Positions 1 to 13,500 of a DNA stretch of 64,000 nt are shown here, in pieces. The DNA is from Triplophysa rosa. Its lineage: Eukaryota > Chordata > Actinopteri > Cypriniformes > Nemacheilidae. The notes below the pieces were generated by a model that was not told the origin of the DNA, ran no database searches, and saw nothing but the letters and a program-made list of their open reading frames with translations. Location of the stretch: positions 10,787,458 through 10,851,457 of the forward strand of contig NC_079898.1 in the NCBI RefSeq assembly GCF_024868665.1. Reading direction: 5' to 3'. The translations under genes were made by a program, and so were the position numbers. Each line of letters opens with the position of its first letter. The stretch's first letter is position 1.

Positions 1-731
1 AGGCCTACTTGGCTTGAACTTCAGAGGATACAGTGGGTATGACCTAGCCTATAACAGTGTGTTTGATCTAGCCTACCCTTCTTAACATTTTTGTCTAAAA
101 TGTAAATCAAAATACTTCAAATAATCATCTCATACTGTAGTGTCAGAAAAAGATGTTTTTTTCTCTGACTCTCTGTCTTCCGCTTTCGGTAAGGAGCGCT
201 GAGCGAATGACGTCATCAGAAGCTCTGCATATAATCACTTTCATAATTATTAAGATGCCGAAAATATTTATATGCTTTTGCTAACATAGGCTAGTTGAAA
301 TACTATGTAAATAATAAACATGTTTTAAACAACTATTTTTAAAATCCCTTTATTCAATATTTTGAAAGTATCAGTACTTTTATGCTCGATCTGCTTCACT
401 GATGACATTTTGGACATTTATTGCTACGTGGATCTTTGGATCATTTTAAAGAAACCAGTTTGACACATTAGGTGTTTACGTTATTAGTTACACACAATGT
501 GTTCCTTAACCAAAAAGAGTTATCTTTTATTCATAAGAGAACTAACGTGCCACAGAAGCGTGTGTTTTCACTGTTTCCATGGATAACGTTGATTAAATAT
601 TAAAGCATTTGGTGTCAAATTGACACCCTCGTGTCACGAGCTATTTATCAGCATAGACCTTTAATGTAATGGCAAAGCACTTCGCCCGGGTCCGACTCCA
701 ATTTCAGTCCAACACAAATTGTATAATGTAG
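1..731. other. Upstream region of the GRXCR1-like gene
   Basis: No coding exon is visible here. The stretch is AT-rich, with a perfect CRE-type palindrome (tgacgtca) at 208-215, about 520 bases before the start codon of the first gene. No clear TATA box or CpG-rich promoter could be picked out. Distal regulatory DNA is an inference only. Confidence 0.4.
208..215. promoter_or_regulatory. CRE/ATF-type palindrome
   Basis: The octamer tgacgtca is the full consensus for CREB/ATF factors. It lies upstream of the GRXCR1-like start codon. One octamer can occur by chance, so function is only suggested. Confidence 0.3.
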
Positions 732-2375
732 ATGTTTAACGGCAAAATGGAGCGCCGCGCATCGAGGGCTCATGAGGAGGACAGAGCAGAGAGGAGGGTG
801 AGATTCCGGGTTGCATCAGCGCACAGTGGACGCGTCCTGCAGGAGGTCTTCAGAGAGGATGCGCTCGAGGACTCTGCGGACACAGACACAACGGTCAGCT
901 CAGAGCCCGAGCGCGCCAGCTCGCCCGCCATCAGTGAGGCAAACAGTCATCTGAGCGGCCTGGTGGGGCATGAAGCTGACGACAGCGGCAGTGAGCCCGA
1001 TGAGCTCCTCATGTACGCCAGTGCCGCAAAAGAAAAGTTGTTCACCGGGAAGCGCGTGAACATTTTCAGTAAGAACGGAACCATCCGGGGCGTGAGAGAC
1101 AAAGTGAGTGCTGGACAGGTGCTATTTAACAACCTGTCCAAAATGTATGGGGTAAGTGTGATGCAGTGTACTATAATGCATGTATTGTTTTTTTAAGCAG
1201 CCTTTTATTAAAGGGATAGTTCACATATAATATAATTGTCATCATCATTTATTCACCATCATGTCGTTCAAAACCTGACAATCCTGTGGAACACAAAAGA
1301 AGATATTTTGAATATTAAAAAATGGGGTGGTTTTATGTCCATATGGTCCAATGTTGTTTGGTTCCTTACCAACATTCTTCAAAATGTATTTTGTGTTCTG
1401 CAGAGGAAATGTATATGTTTAGAATGACATGAGGGTGTGTAAATGATGAAAGAAATTTTATTTTTGGGTGAACTATCCCTTTAAGGAGTCAGTTGCAGAA
1501 CTCTAACACCCTTATTTAGACATGTAAGCTAATGAAGCCTATAATGAGTGTCTACTAGTTGCTGTTAAAAAGGCTCCTTTTACGCACTGTAAAACTTTGC
1601 TGTGGTTTTGAAGCAGGTTTACCAGTAACTTACTGTAGATTTAATTGACTATTTTGTTTTAAACATAAACTTACCTAGTTCTTATATTTTCTTTCATTAA
1701 ACAATACTAAATATCTTAGGTTACATTTCTTGTTATGTAAATGTATCGTAATTTATCAAGTTTTAAATATTTTTACTAGAAAACAAAACAAAAGAAAGAA
1801 TGTATTTTTTGCAGTGTAATGCCAGTAATGAGGACAGTCTCTTCTTGCTCATTTTGAAAATTTTGAAAATCAAAAGTGTTTTAATTTTGATTGTTGTAAA
1901 GTTTAACTCAAATTAAAAACAGTACTAGGAAAATATGAAGCATAATCAAATCTACAGTACGTTACAGGCAAAAAGTCTCACGAAATCTGTCAAGAAATGT
2001 GCTTGTCAATGAAATGTTATAGTGCAGAACTGGTCTTAAAAATTGACTTAATGTATTTATGCCAGTTGTGTTGTATAATTCTTCAGATTTATGGGTGTTT
2101 GTTGCTTTCATCCTATAAGGGACCATTGTAATTATCATGTTCAGATTTTAAGGTTCCAGTAAATATTTGACATCCTGATTATCACAGGATAGGTTTTTTA
2201 TCAAAATAACACAGTTGTTTAGTCATTTATTTTATGAATTACTAATAATAGTTATTATTGTATTGTATTATATAAGTTATCATACGTTTGATGATATACT
2301 GTTGACTTTTAATATTTAATAAACTTGTTTCTTTCAAAGGACTCCCTTGTTTTGAATCGGCCTAAAAGACCTTGA
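732..2375 (+). CDS. grxcr1: GRXCR1-like protein, N-terminal part only (glutaredoxin exons missing)
   Basis: Exon 1 (732-1151) encodes 140 residues that match the N-terminus of GRXCR1, a hair-cell stereocilia protein: RVRFRVASAHSGRVLQEVF near the start, and KRVNIFSKNGTIRGVRDKVS and AGQVLFNNLSK near the end. The donor is ggGTAAGT with phase 0. The known family then continues into a glutaredoxin domain and a Cys-rich C-terminus. I find neither before the next gene, which is on the other strand. The only plausible downstream exon starts at 2340 after tttcaaag, adds 11 residues (ending NRPKRP) and stops at 2373-2375; a poly(A) signal follows at 2593-2598. The start could also be the second Met at 747, which has a better Kozak context, but the human protein has a similar short leader. 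This may be a truncated paralogue, an alternative short transcript or a decaying copy. The family assignment of exon 1 is firm; the 3' model is weak. Confidence 0.6.
1212..1480. mobile_element. TTAA-flanked short element (aggGATAGTTCAC family)
   Basis: A 269-base element with inverted ends, agggatagttcac and its reverse complement. It is bounded on both sides by TTAA (1208-1211 and 1481-1484). It lies in the intron of the GRXCR1-like gene. The same family recurs at 18.2, 28.4, 30.7, 45.6, 53.0 and 54.5 kb. TTAA flanks suggest piggyBac-like target choice, but no transposase is present to prove it. Confidence 0.75.
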
Positions 2376-2592
2376 GCAGATGCCTAACAGCTCCTAAATG
2401 GCCTGCAGCAGAGCATACTGGGTCACAAAGTAGGGTGTCACTCCGGTGGATGTCCAAGAGGCAGTACACTTCAGTATACATGGAAGTGATGAACAGTGGC
2501 CAATGAATTTCCTGATAAGTGATTTATAATATATGTGTATATTGTGGTTCTGTAAATATATTTTATATTAGCTTTTTGCAAAAAAAATCTTG

Positions 2593-2598
2593 AATAAA
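2593..2598 (+). terminator. Poly(A) signal of the GRXCR1-like transcript
   Basis: A canonical AATAAA lies about 220 bases after the predicted stop codon at 2373-2375. It supports a short transcript ending here. Confidence 0.45.
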
Positions 2599-2599
2599 A

Positions 2600-3557
2600 G
2601 AAACTAAATGAATGAGACTATAGTCAACAGATTGTTGTAACTTCTTTGTTTGTGGTCTTTGTTTTCTGTAGTTGACAATGTGTTGTGATGAAACTCTATA
2701 TTCCTTTGATTTTATAGGAAATAAGATGTTGTGATCAAAGTTTTATACATAGTTCTACATTTTAATGAATTAAAAAATGAAAACCAAACTTTTTAAAATA
2801 TTTATTTTTATAATATTTTTTGATTATATATTTTTTGTCTCCCTTATTTTGAAGAAAACCTGCCTTTGGTTCGAGAAGCCATATTAAAGAATCGTCCTGT
2901 CTTAAGTGAACATTTAACAAGCTCAATGTTATAAAATGGTTCAAAATTGAAATCACCATATATGCTAAACAAATTAGGATTTAGGATGTTTCTATAATAC
3001 ATTACAACCCCAGGAAATTTAAATCCCCTTTCATAAATCAAACAGCGTTCCCACATTAATGAATTTCCAAGCTCAGATCATCTGTGGGTGTGTTTTTGAA
3101 ATAAATTACCTGTAAATGAATTTAAACACAAACAGCTGTTTCCTACGCACACAACTCAATAATTAATAAGATCAGATGATAAGATAGATCAGCTTTCTCT
3201 GCATTATTCAGTTTGATCCCTGAAAGGGAGTGAGATTGAGAGTGAATGCTTATCATGATGATATTGCTAGCAATACAGTATCTTATGAATGTGTGTATTT
3301 TATTATCTAAACAGCTTTGCATGATTTGTGTTATGCAAACGGTTTAAAAATATATTCTACTACACCTCAACAAAAATTCTTAACAACTAAAACATGAGTA
3401 CAGAGTTGTTCTATCATAATATTAATAAGATGTATTATACTTTTGTTTTGTTGCCAAGTTAGTAATTTGACAGACAAACTACATTACTTATGAAGTGCAT
3501 GTGAACTCATCTTGGAGTAATAATTGTGCATGAATGGTAACATTTTTAACTGAACAA
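2600..3557. other. Convergent intergenic space and yipf7 3' UTR
   Basis: No coding exon is seen. The right part should contain the 3' UTR of yipf7, which is transcribed leftward. The sequence is AT-rich with no recognisable transposon ends. Confidence 0.5.
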
Positions 3558-4794
<1,237 letters not shown>

Positions 4795-4994
4795 GCTGGT
4801 TAAGAAAATGAAACGTGTGCATGCAAGTTCAAGCAAACACTTGGTAGCAGCATTTGAATGATTTCTGAATCAGTGTTAAGATAAAGATTTGTTAAACAAT
4901 TCTCAACAAGTTTCCTACCTTTGTGTGTTCTTCTGTGTTTGATTTGCACAACTTAATTTGTATTGCGGGTTTGCTTGGTCACTGAGCAGCTGTT

Positions 4995-6396
4995 TGTTGT
5001 GTATGTGTGAGATGCTATTTAAAGTCTTCTATTTTTACTTGAGGGACACTAGCAGGACTGTCATTGGGCTGGGAGTTAATAGTGTAAACCCATCCTTACG
5101 ATATATAGATCTTACACTGCTTAATTTGTGCATAATTAACAATATAATCATATTTATCAGTTTAAAACAGTTCATTCTTGTAACATAATTATAGCGATTA
5201 AAGACTGTTTTAAAACAAATCAACATTAGTGATAATTTAGTAAATTGATCAAACATCTTATATTTACAACAGTCAATAATGTCTGTAAACATACTGCATT
5301 TTCATTTTGAACACCCTGTTTAGCTTTTAGCAATTTAGCAAAAGTCATACATGTGACTCATTTGCAAGTTAGTAAATTGGTACAGATTTTTTTTTTAAAT
5401 GTCATATAACAGAAAACATTTGAATACATTCAATTACATTATACAATGCAATTTCAAAATGATTACACATTTGTGTAGGTTGGCATACAATACCCTGCTG
5501 TAAAATAAAAGCTCTATGCAGCAAAAGGCTCATCTGATTGGCCCATAGCTGTATCAGGGGAATAATCATAAAGAATATTAAATCTGTCTCGTATTCAATC
5601 AAATCAAAATATAAATCTTGTTAGTAAAAAAGAGGATTTAGAATGTTTGTGGTTACAGTGTTTATTTTTGTAATGAGCGTATTTGCTTAATGCTACATTA
5701 CACAGTTTCTCTTACATGTAGTCTAGTAAATGTCCTAATTTAACTAAGGCATAGTCATGGCTTAATCTAAAACCAAATGTTTTGTATCTGTGACCCTCAA
5801 TACTTTCATAATTCTAAGAAACGGTTAGTTGCAGCATGCAATATCCAGAATATACACACAAACACGCGCACACATACAATTAAGGTAAGTGAACTTAATT
5901 TTAATGATTTCAAATGATGTCTATATGTCACTGGAATCTGCAGTCGAGCTCATATTGAAAACTTCTGCTTGTGTTAAAAAGGTGACATTAGATTCCTCAC
6001 TGCTGTGTAAAAGAAAAACACATCAATGCACTATGCAGCTACAAGTAATCAAGCAGAACAAAAACACAATAAATAGGCATAAAACAAATTTACCACCATT
6101 AAGTTCCTTAGCTTATTTGTTGCAGAATCAAAATAAATATTTTTACACTTATATTGAAACAGTGCTCTATGTTAGAACAAAACATATAGGTCACAGTTTA
6201 CCCATTTCTGTAAGCCAAAAATGAACAGATATAGCCTTTGTTGCTCACCTTGGATCACTGCTACACTGATTCCCCTCAGAATCTGTAAGAGCTTGAGCAT
6301 CAATAGGTTTCCTTCAGGGGATCAAAAAATACACTCACACGTGTTCCAAAAATGTTTTATCCAAAAAGTAAAAAAAGAGTATCCACTAGAAGATGC
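4995..6396. other. Spacer between yipf7 and bbof1
   Basis: AT-rich with only short chance reading frames. It probably contains the yipf7 promoter at its left side and the bbof1 3' UTR at its right. A small exon-like block at 6249-6282, bounded by acag and gtgagc on the minus strand, could be an extra 3' exon of bbof1, but its frame does not fit the upstream exon. Confidence 0.45.
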
Positions 6397-9300
6397 CTAC
6401 TTTGATTTCCTGCTGTTCATTTTAGCAAAGAGCAGTCTGAGAACTCTTTCTCTTTGTTCCCATCTCATCTCTGATATGTCCGTTCTGTGTTTCCTTAGAT
6501 TACTGTGGAAAAAAACAATGTTGTTATTGACCTGTTTTGCTAATAAGTAACATGTAAGTAACAAGTTTAGTGTTGTATTAAAAGAGAATTCTGAACATAA
6601 CAAACAAACAAGCACAAAGAGATTTTGAGAACTCTCACTCTTTCTCAACCTCCTGCGAGTCAGTGGATACACTGTTTTGTGTGTGAGCGAAATCCCTTCT
6701 ACCCGACAGGACCTCATTCATCCTCTTGCTACGAGTCGCCTCTCCCTCCAGTCTGCAAGCATAGCATCATCTAAACAATCATAGTATAAAAACAGCAGGA
6801 AGATTCATTGAATGTAACTTGAGTCACACTCTCAAAATCAGCAATATAGTTAACCTTTGTGTTAGAATCTCCTGCTTGACTTGGTTCAGAGCTTCATGGA
6901 ACAGGATCTCAGTGTCTGTGCGCTGCTCCACAATACTGCGGGCCAGCTTCTTCACTCGGCTCAGCTCCCTCTCTCGTAAGGTCAGGAGCTTCTGAAGTTT
7001 ATCCAGCTCTACCCCGCTGGACTGAGCTCTGACCTTGGCACGGTGCTTGACACCTGCTTTCTCACATTCAAACTCAGCTACCGTGCTGGCCAGTGCCTGC
7101 TCCAGTGTGGACACCTTGACCTTCATCTCAGTGATCTGGCTTCGCTGGGTTGTAATCTGAGAGACTGTGTCATTCATTATCAGTTGGCTTGTCTCCTGCG
7201 GGATGAATGAATGGGGTCCAGTAAAACTCATGTTTCATGGGCAAGCTCTATAATGTTTTAGATTAATTCATGACTTATATGTAAGGGATAATGTATAGCC
7301 AGCCGGTTGTCATCGCAGAAATAAGCCCCGACAGTGTGTTGTATCAGACTGAAGGGACTTATTTCATGATAACAGCTGGCTGCTTATTATCCCGCTTATT
7401 ACACGGCCACTTGCCACATGAGAAAAAAATGGACATGAAATGTGAACTTAAAATATTTTATTAGCTATTTTTTACCGAATGCAGACCTTCTGCGAGGAAA
7501 AGCCATTTAATTTTGGTTTTAAGGTAAGAAACGACGTTCAAATGTCACGAACAGGCAATTTGGTTTAATAAGTTGTAAATATAATGTTATGTATGTTATT
7601 AAAAGACGTATTTATATTTAATCTGTCAAAAAAAAACCTGTCAAATCATTTGCTGCATCTGGGTGACCGTGTGTTATAAATTTTGAGAGGTTGTTATCTG
7701 GGAATAATGAGATTGTCGCGACTGGCCAATCAGAATCAAGCATTCCAACGAGCCGTGTAATAATAATATTATATTAGTTGTTTATTTTTTTACACACAGC
7801 TAGTGAGAAGTTTGGACACATCTATCAGAAGGTTTAAATCATGATAAACATATTATGAACTTCTCGTGATGTTTCATGGGGTCACCTTTCGCTGCGTGAG
7901 GTTGTCATTTTCCTCCGGCAGCGCTGCATTTCTCTTCCGCAGATCCTCGACTTCTTTGATGTGATTACCCAGTGCCTTGTTTAAACGCACATTCTCTTTG
8001 AACACAGAGCGAGAAGAAACATCCAGCTGTCTGATGGGACCAAGACAGAAGTCTCATTTCAAATATCCTAAAATCTCACAAAAAAGTTGTTCCAATAGTA
8101 CCAGGTAGAAAGGTATAGTGTCGTTGAGATGCAGGGGGAGATAGGGAAGGTACAGTACTTACACAATGGCCTCATTGTGAGCTTTCTCTGCAAGCACAGC
8201 AATGTTTTGTTCAGCTTCCTGCTCTAGATGAAACTTAAGATATGTAAGATCGAGTGAGTGAGTGAGTGAGTGAGGGAGGGAGTGAATGAGTAAAGACGAG
8301 AGAGATCTTTTTTATTTTTTTCCGTTATACCTTGTCATTGAGGAACTTTTGCTCCATTCTTTTAAGAGTTTTCTGATTATCTAAATCTGCATTGTCCAAA
8401 GTTTCTTTCATCTGTATAGAAAATTGATGTCAAGCTTTATTGCGATACTTATACATAGTTGAATTTGTGAAATAAATAAATTGCATCCTACATTTCTAAG
8501 TTCTTGTTCCATTTGTGGCTTCTTCTCTAGAAAGTCATTAATGATCCTGAGCTCCTCTTGAATAATTCTAAACTCACTAGATCTCTTATCAAACTTCTCC
8601 TCCAGTTTACCAATCTTCAGAGTAAAATCAGTGATCTGTGATGGCAAATCCATGAAAAACGATGAGTCAGCAAAAAGGCAGTATAATGACGACCAATTCA
8701 CATCCTCACAATTTAGATAAGTCTTAATATTTTAGAATTAATTTCTAGTAATATTTTACAATTTATTTCCATTCCAAATAAAACAAAGAGTTCAATATCA
8801 GAATGTAGAAAGTACTACTGAGGCCTATTTTAACAATAAGTAATTTGTACATTTATATATATTAGGGCTGTCAAACGCGATTAATCGCATCCAGAATAAA
8901 AGTTTGTGTTTACATCATATATGTCTGTGTACTGTGCATATTACCTTTGTGTTTATGAACACATACACATACATGCATATATTTAAGAAACATAAAATAT
9001 AAAAAATAATAAACGTTTATATGTAATTTAAATTATTGGTAAATATCAATTATTCACCTAAAAATTTAAATATATATAAACTTATGTGTATGTTTTTGTA
9101 TTTTTAAATACAAAATGAATATGCACAATACATGGACACATATTATGTAAACACAAACTTTTATTCTGGATGCTATTAATCGCAATTAATCGTTTGACAG
9201 CCCTAATATATATATATATATATATGTAATATATTGATGTATCACGTTGATTCATATCTTTGCAGTTTAAGATTTACAAAAACATATTCCATATTATTTT

Positions 9301-9885
9301 CTCACATGAGAAACAAACTGTAAAAAAAACATTACTCACTAAATTCTCTTTCTCTTGAGAGGCTCTTGTTTTCTCAAACTTAATTTTCTGTTCCAGTGCT
9401 GCAATCTAAGAAGACAACTTTTAAAAATACAACATAAAAACGTGTAGCTTCATCAAGTGCATTTAAAAATACCTTCTCCTCATTTTCGACGTCTTTTTCC
9501 CTCAGAACAGCAATGATGTCAATGGTTTTCTTCTCAGTTTTGTGCTGTAGATCAGTGAGGTGTTCGTTGGCTTTGGCCAGTCTGCCCGCTGTTTCATGAT
9601 ACTCAATGCGTGAGGTTTCTGTCATATCACACCTGGCCTCCCATAGAGCCGCGTTTGCTTTAGCCCTCTCGATATCAGACTCTTTATCCCTTTTTGACTC
9701 TTGCTTGCCATCTTTCTTTACTTTTCTGAAGTAGAAATAACACTAGAGATATTCGTTTAAATTTCAAATAGATAAACTGGCTCTTTTGTTTGACAAACAA
9801 CCGCAAAAGTTTAAATAAAATTAAACAAGATAGCAATATCTGTCTATACTTACCCTTTTCCCTTCTTCCCCTTTTTGATCGGCAT
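6397..9885 (-). CDS. bbof1: Basal body-orientation factor 1 (coiled coil)
   Basis: Ten exons (9854-9885, 9473-9725, 9340-9405, 8492-8635, 8331-8411, 8163-8233, 7886-8030, 6855-7195, 6639-6752, 6397-6502) give a 450-residue protein. The first ~25 residues are Lys-rich (MPIKKGKKGKGKVKK). Nearly all the rest is coiled coil, with family landmarks ERAKANAALWEAR, LEQEAEQNIAVLAEKAHNEA and WEQRERVLRLLFAKMN. BBOF1 (CCDC176) sits at basal bodies and along cilia of multiciliated cells and keeps basal bodies aligned. Human BBOF1 is about 529 residues; this model ends at a TAG just after the LLFAKMN block, about 80 residues earlier. That may be a true fish C-terminus, or I may have missed a 3' exon. A hAT-type relic lies in the intron between exons 3 and 4. 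Confidence 0.9.
8250..8290. repeat. GAGT/GAGG microsatellite
   Basis: A short tandem tract of gagt units shading into gagg, within a bbof1 intron. It is a simple sequence repeat with no sign of function. Confidence 0.8.
8863..9205. mobile_element. Non-autonomous hAT-type element with 8-bp duplication
   Basis: A 343-base fold-back element beginning tagggctgtcaaacg and ending cgtttgacagcccta. Both flanks read atatatat (8855-8862 and 9206-9213). An 8-bp duplication and these ends fit the hAT superfamily, but an AT repeat flank is weak proof on its own. The interior is AT-rich and non-coding. It lies in a bbof1 intron. Confidence 0.75.
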
Positions 9886-10565
9886 CTGTATGTGGTCTGA
9901 TCAACTGTGTGCTCTTTTAATATGATGTCCCCGAGCAGGACAGGGGGTTTGTTTACAATTACATCTGTTACCATGGAGATGATCGCGAGTCAGAGAGCGA
10001 CTAGTAAAGTAAAAAAACCTTTCAGACGATCTTTAACATACTCATTTAGCTTTTGCTTTACAGACAGTCGCACACTATTAGAGAAGTGGATACAAGTTTA
10101 CAACTTTATTCGTACATTTACATAATTACATAACAGTCGACAAATCTATTTTGGGGACGTCCAATGTAGATTTGTTTCATATTTTGTTGGTACGTTAAGA
10201 AAATATATTTCACACAAATAAACAAAGCAATATTTATTTTTTTGCAAAAAATACCCACGTGAATGAAATAAAAAGAACACACACATGCATTGTTACAAAT
10301 GCCTACTTATTTATTTCCTTTATAAAAATAACAAAAATGTAAAAACAGACATAATAAAAGTATTAATTTTTCAAGTACATAAAATCAAACTGTCATAATA
10401 AAATAATTTAACGCTGTAACTCAAATACATATAGAACCACAACTATTTTAAATATATTCTTACACCTGAAATCAAGATTCATACATATCCACACATAAAT
10501 ACTTAAAATATAAAATATCAGCCCATATAAACCACTGTCTGACTGACAGCAGATTTCAGATGAGG
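9886..10565. other. Gap between bbof1 and alms1 (bbof1 promoter, alms1 3' UTR)
   Basis: No exon is visible. Both neighbours are on the minus strand, so this about 680-base gap should carry the alms1 3' UTR and the bbof1 promoter. Reverse-strand AATAAA matches (tttatt) occur around 10305-10325. Confidence 0.5.
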
Positions 10566-13500
10566 TCACTGCCATGGTGCTCTCCTGCCCAACACACAAT
10601 TGGTGACTTTCTACAGAAGAGAGATACAGTGCATTAAAATGGCAATGAAGTTATATATGCTTGAGATTAGAAGCAATGATTTAAAAACGGATTTGTTTAC
10701 TATGGCCGACTTATTTTGTGGAACTAATCCTCTGGAACTGTGCATGTACCTTGTTAAAGAGTTGAGCATTAAGGCGATAGGTGCTGTGCTCTGCTCGTCT
10801 CTTCTCCTCCTCACTCCTTTTTCGGACTTCCGGAAGTTGAGCATATTTCCTGATTAAATTAGACATCTATTTGTGTATTTGATCCATAAACTGCAAAATT
10901 ACCCAAATGCCCACAATAACTGTTGAAACAGTTTGTCCATGTTTGCTCAAAAGGAGCAATTTTGTGGCTCTGACTGGACCTGAAACTTGCTATGCCACGA
11001 TACATGCCAAATCATATTATGCATGCATTTACGCAATCACACACAAATACACACTCCTACCTCCTGAGTCTATCTGTCCTGCCTATTCTCTGAGTGTGAT
11101 TTTTCTTCCCTATCCAACTGAAATAAGACAACGTACAAATAAAACAAAATCAAAGAATAACATGGAGTTACTTACAGTTTACTACATACTATATGCATGT
11201 TCACAACTGCCACAAGCACATAAAAAGTTCTACATGTTGTGTTTATTAAAGAGGTCATATGGTGCGAATATGTGTTTTTCTGTGTCTTTGGTGTGTTATA
11301 AGTTGCCCATGCATGTATTAGACACGTAAAATTGCAAAAATGAAAGTGTCGGAACAAAAGATGCATTCTAACTTAAAGCGAATGCTCACCCAGACCTGCC
11401 TGAAAGGCCTCGTGTAACCACACCCCCACAAATCTACGTCAGTTGGTGGTATGATTTGACTAAGACCGCCTAAATGTATACGCAAGTAAGGTGGGCGTAC
11501 CTGTCAGTACAATTGCTTTGGAACCTGATGTTCCAAATATGGTAAGAGGCATTACATTTCTGTCACACGCTTGCAGTATTCGACCAATCACTACGCACTG
11601 GTTAACTGGCCAATCATAGCACACCTCGCTTTTCAGAGCGATCAGCTTTGTTAAAAATCTGCACGTTTCAGTGAGGCGGGGCAAAGAGGAGATACAAACA
11701 TGCACGGTATGTGGAAAATACAGCGTTTTTTAAACTTTAAATCATGCATACACAACATTGCATTACATCTAAAACAAACGATAATATTCGTTTTAGCCGT
11801 GTCATATGACCCCTTTAAAGAACTATCATGTCTGGGTGATGATGCATACTTACTGTTTGGATCGCTGGACCATCTCTCTCCTTGGAACAACTCGCTTTCG
11901 GGGCACCCGAGCTGGTGACAAGGGCATGTTTTAATATACATCTTGACACAACGTGTACCGGGGCCTTTAGATTGTAAGGTTACCTTGAATAAGTGGACGT
12001 GATGGTGCTGGGCAGTTGAAGAGCTCTTCTCTCTCTCTGTTGAAGACAATCTGTAACCTCCTCTCCTCAACCAGTAACTCCAACCGCTTCATTCGTTCTC
12101 GTGATCGAGACACAAACTGCGGTCTATGGAGCTCCAGAGCTTCCTGAAGAAATCCACGCATAGATGTTTAACAAATTAATTTAATAATCAAAATCAATGT
12201 ATAGCAAAATAAAACCCTCATATACCCAAAGCCAAGCCACATACCTGCAGTGAAAGCCGAACAAGAGCCGAGAGCTTGTCACTGCTATCACTCCCTACAG
12301 CCGTTCTAGATTCTCTTGGCCTCTCTTGCTCCTCCTGGATCTGTCTCTCTCTAAGTGGTTCTCTTATAGCTTCTCTAGCTGGTTCTCTACCGGGTTGGGT
12401 TTTACTATAAGGCTCAAACCAGGCCTGACTCAGGCAAGGTGCTGATTCACTCTGTGGCTGGTTTTCCTTGCGCCCATCAGACTTCAACTCATCCGCTGAG
12501 ACAAACCATGACACACCTTAAAGAGAATGTGACAGTTAAAAAAAGGCTTATGTTGTTGTCAATGTACAGTATATATCTTTAGAGAGAAGATAATTACACA
12601 TCATAATTTGTACCGTTAGGGTAACGGGTCCGGATGCTCTTGTTGCTGGAGTCTCTCTTCAGAACCGACTGGGTTTGAATGGAATTAATTGAGGACGCAG
12701 TCGGAACAGGAACACCTCTGTTGTGTGTGTTTGGTGTACGGGCATTACTGGAAGCACCAGGAGAGGGAAAGATGGTGCCAACATCCCGAGTGTGTCGGCG
12801 TGTGCCATTTATCACAATCTCCAAATCACCTGCAAAGAATACAATTTCACACTTCTTTTTGTCCATGCAGACAAACATTTGTCTTTCAGAATCTGAACAG
12901 GTTGCAGTTTTGGTGTGCAACAAACCTGCTTGTATGCTTTTGCTGTGCAGTTTGACCTTTGATCTCTTGGTAGTGAGGCTTTGAGAATTCATCGAGAGCG
13001 TGCTTGAAGATGACAAATAATCAGGAGTTACCTGGAACAAACACACAACTTAACATCACAATTCGTTTATGTTGACACTTGACAAATGTTAGCAAATGTT
13101 CAACTGAAAATTCGTGAATGAAAAGAAATGCACCCATTAAAACAATTTAAAATGTATAGTCCAAATAAACTGAATATAGTCAAAAGACTAAAAAACGTTT
13201 TGACTTTTGAAAAAAGTCTTCAAAAACTCAAAATTCTTACTGTGGAGTCATCTGTGCTGATGTTCTCTGCATCAGCAGACACTGCAGCATGTTTTGTGCC
13301 TGGTTTCCTCCTGCTTGTTTTCTGTTTATTGATGGTATTAAGTCTGAGCAAACTGTTACTGCTTTTCAGTCCTTTGCTTGTGACACGGTGATGTCCGAAA
13401 GCTCGGACCAGTCGCTCTGTGTCAATAGTGGACATGGTACTGCTCGTTTCCATGGACACACTTGAAGACTCATCTCTCTCAGCAGGACAACGCTGCACGT

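Noticed and set aside
6249..6282. A 34-base exon-like block with good splice sites downstream of bbof1, readable as DSEGNQCSSDP
   Set aside because: Its frame needs one leftover base from the previous exon, but the only possible donor of exon 10 leaves two, giving an immediate stop. It is left out of the model.
5889..6550. Two overlapping plus-strand frames of about 110 codons
   Set aside because: AT-rich text without motif or splice context, and partly antisense to the last bbof1 exon.
8206..8300. gagtgagtgagt tract as a CRISPR-like repeat array
   Set aside because: The unit is four bases with no spacers, which is a microsatellite. No CRISPR array is present anywhere in the window.
12679..12984. 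Open frames antisense to alms1 exon 12
   Set aside because: They are the complement of a well-supported coding exon with correct splice sites, and have no family match.
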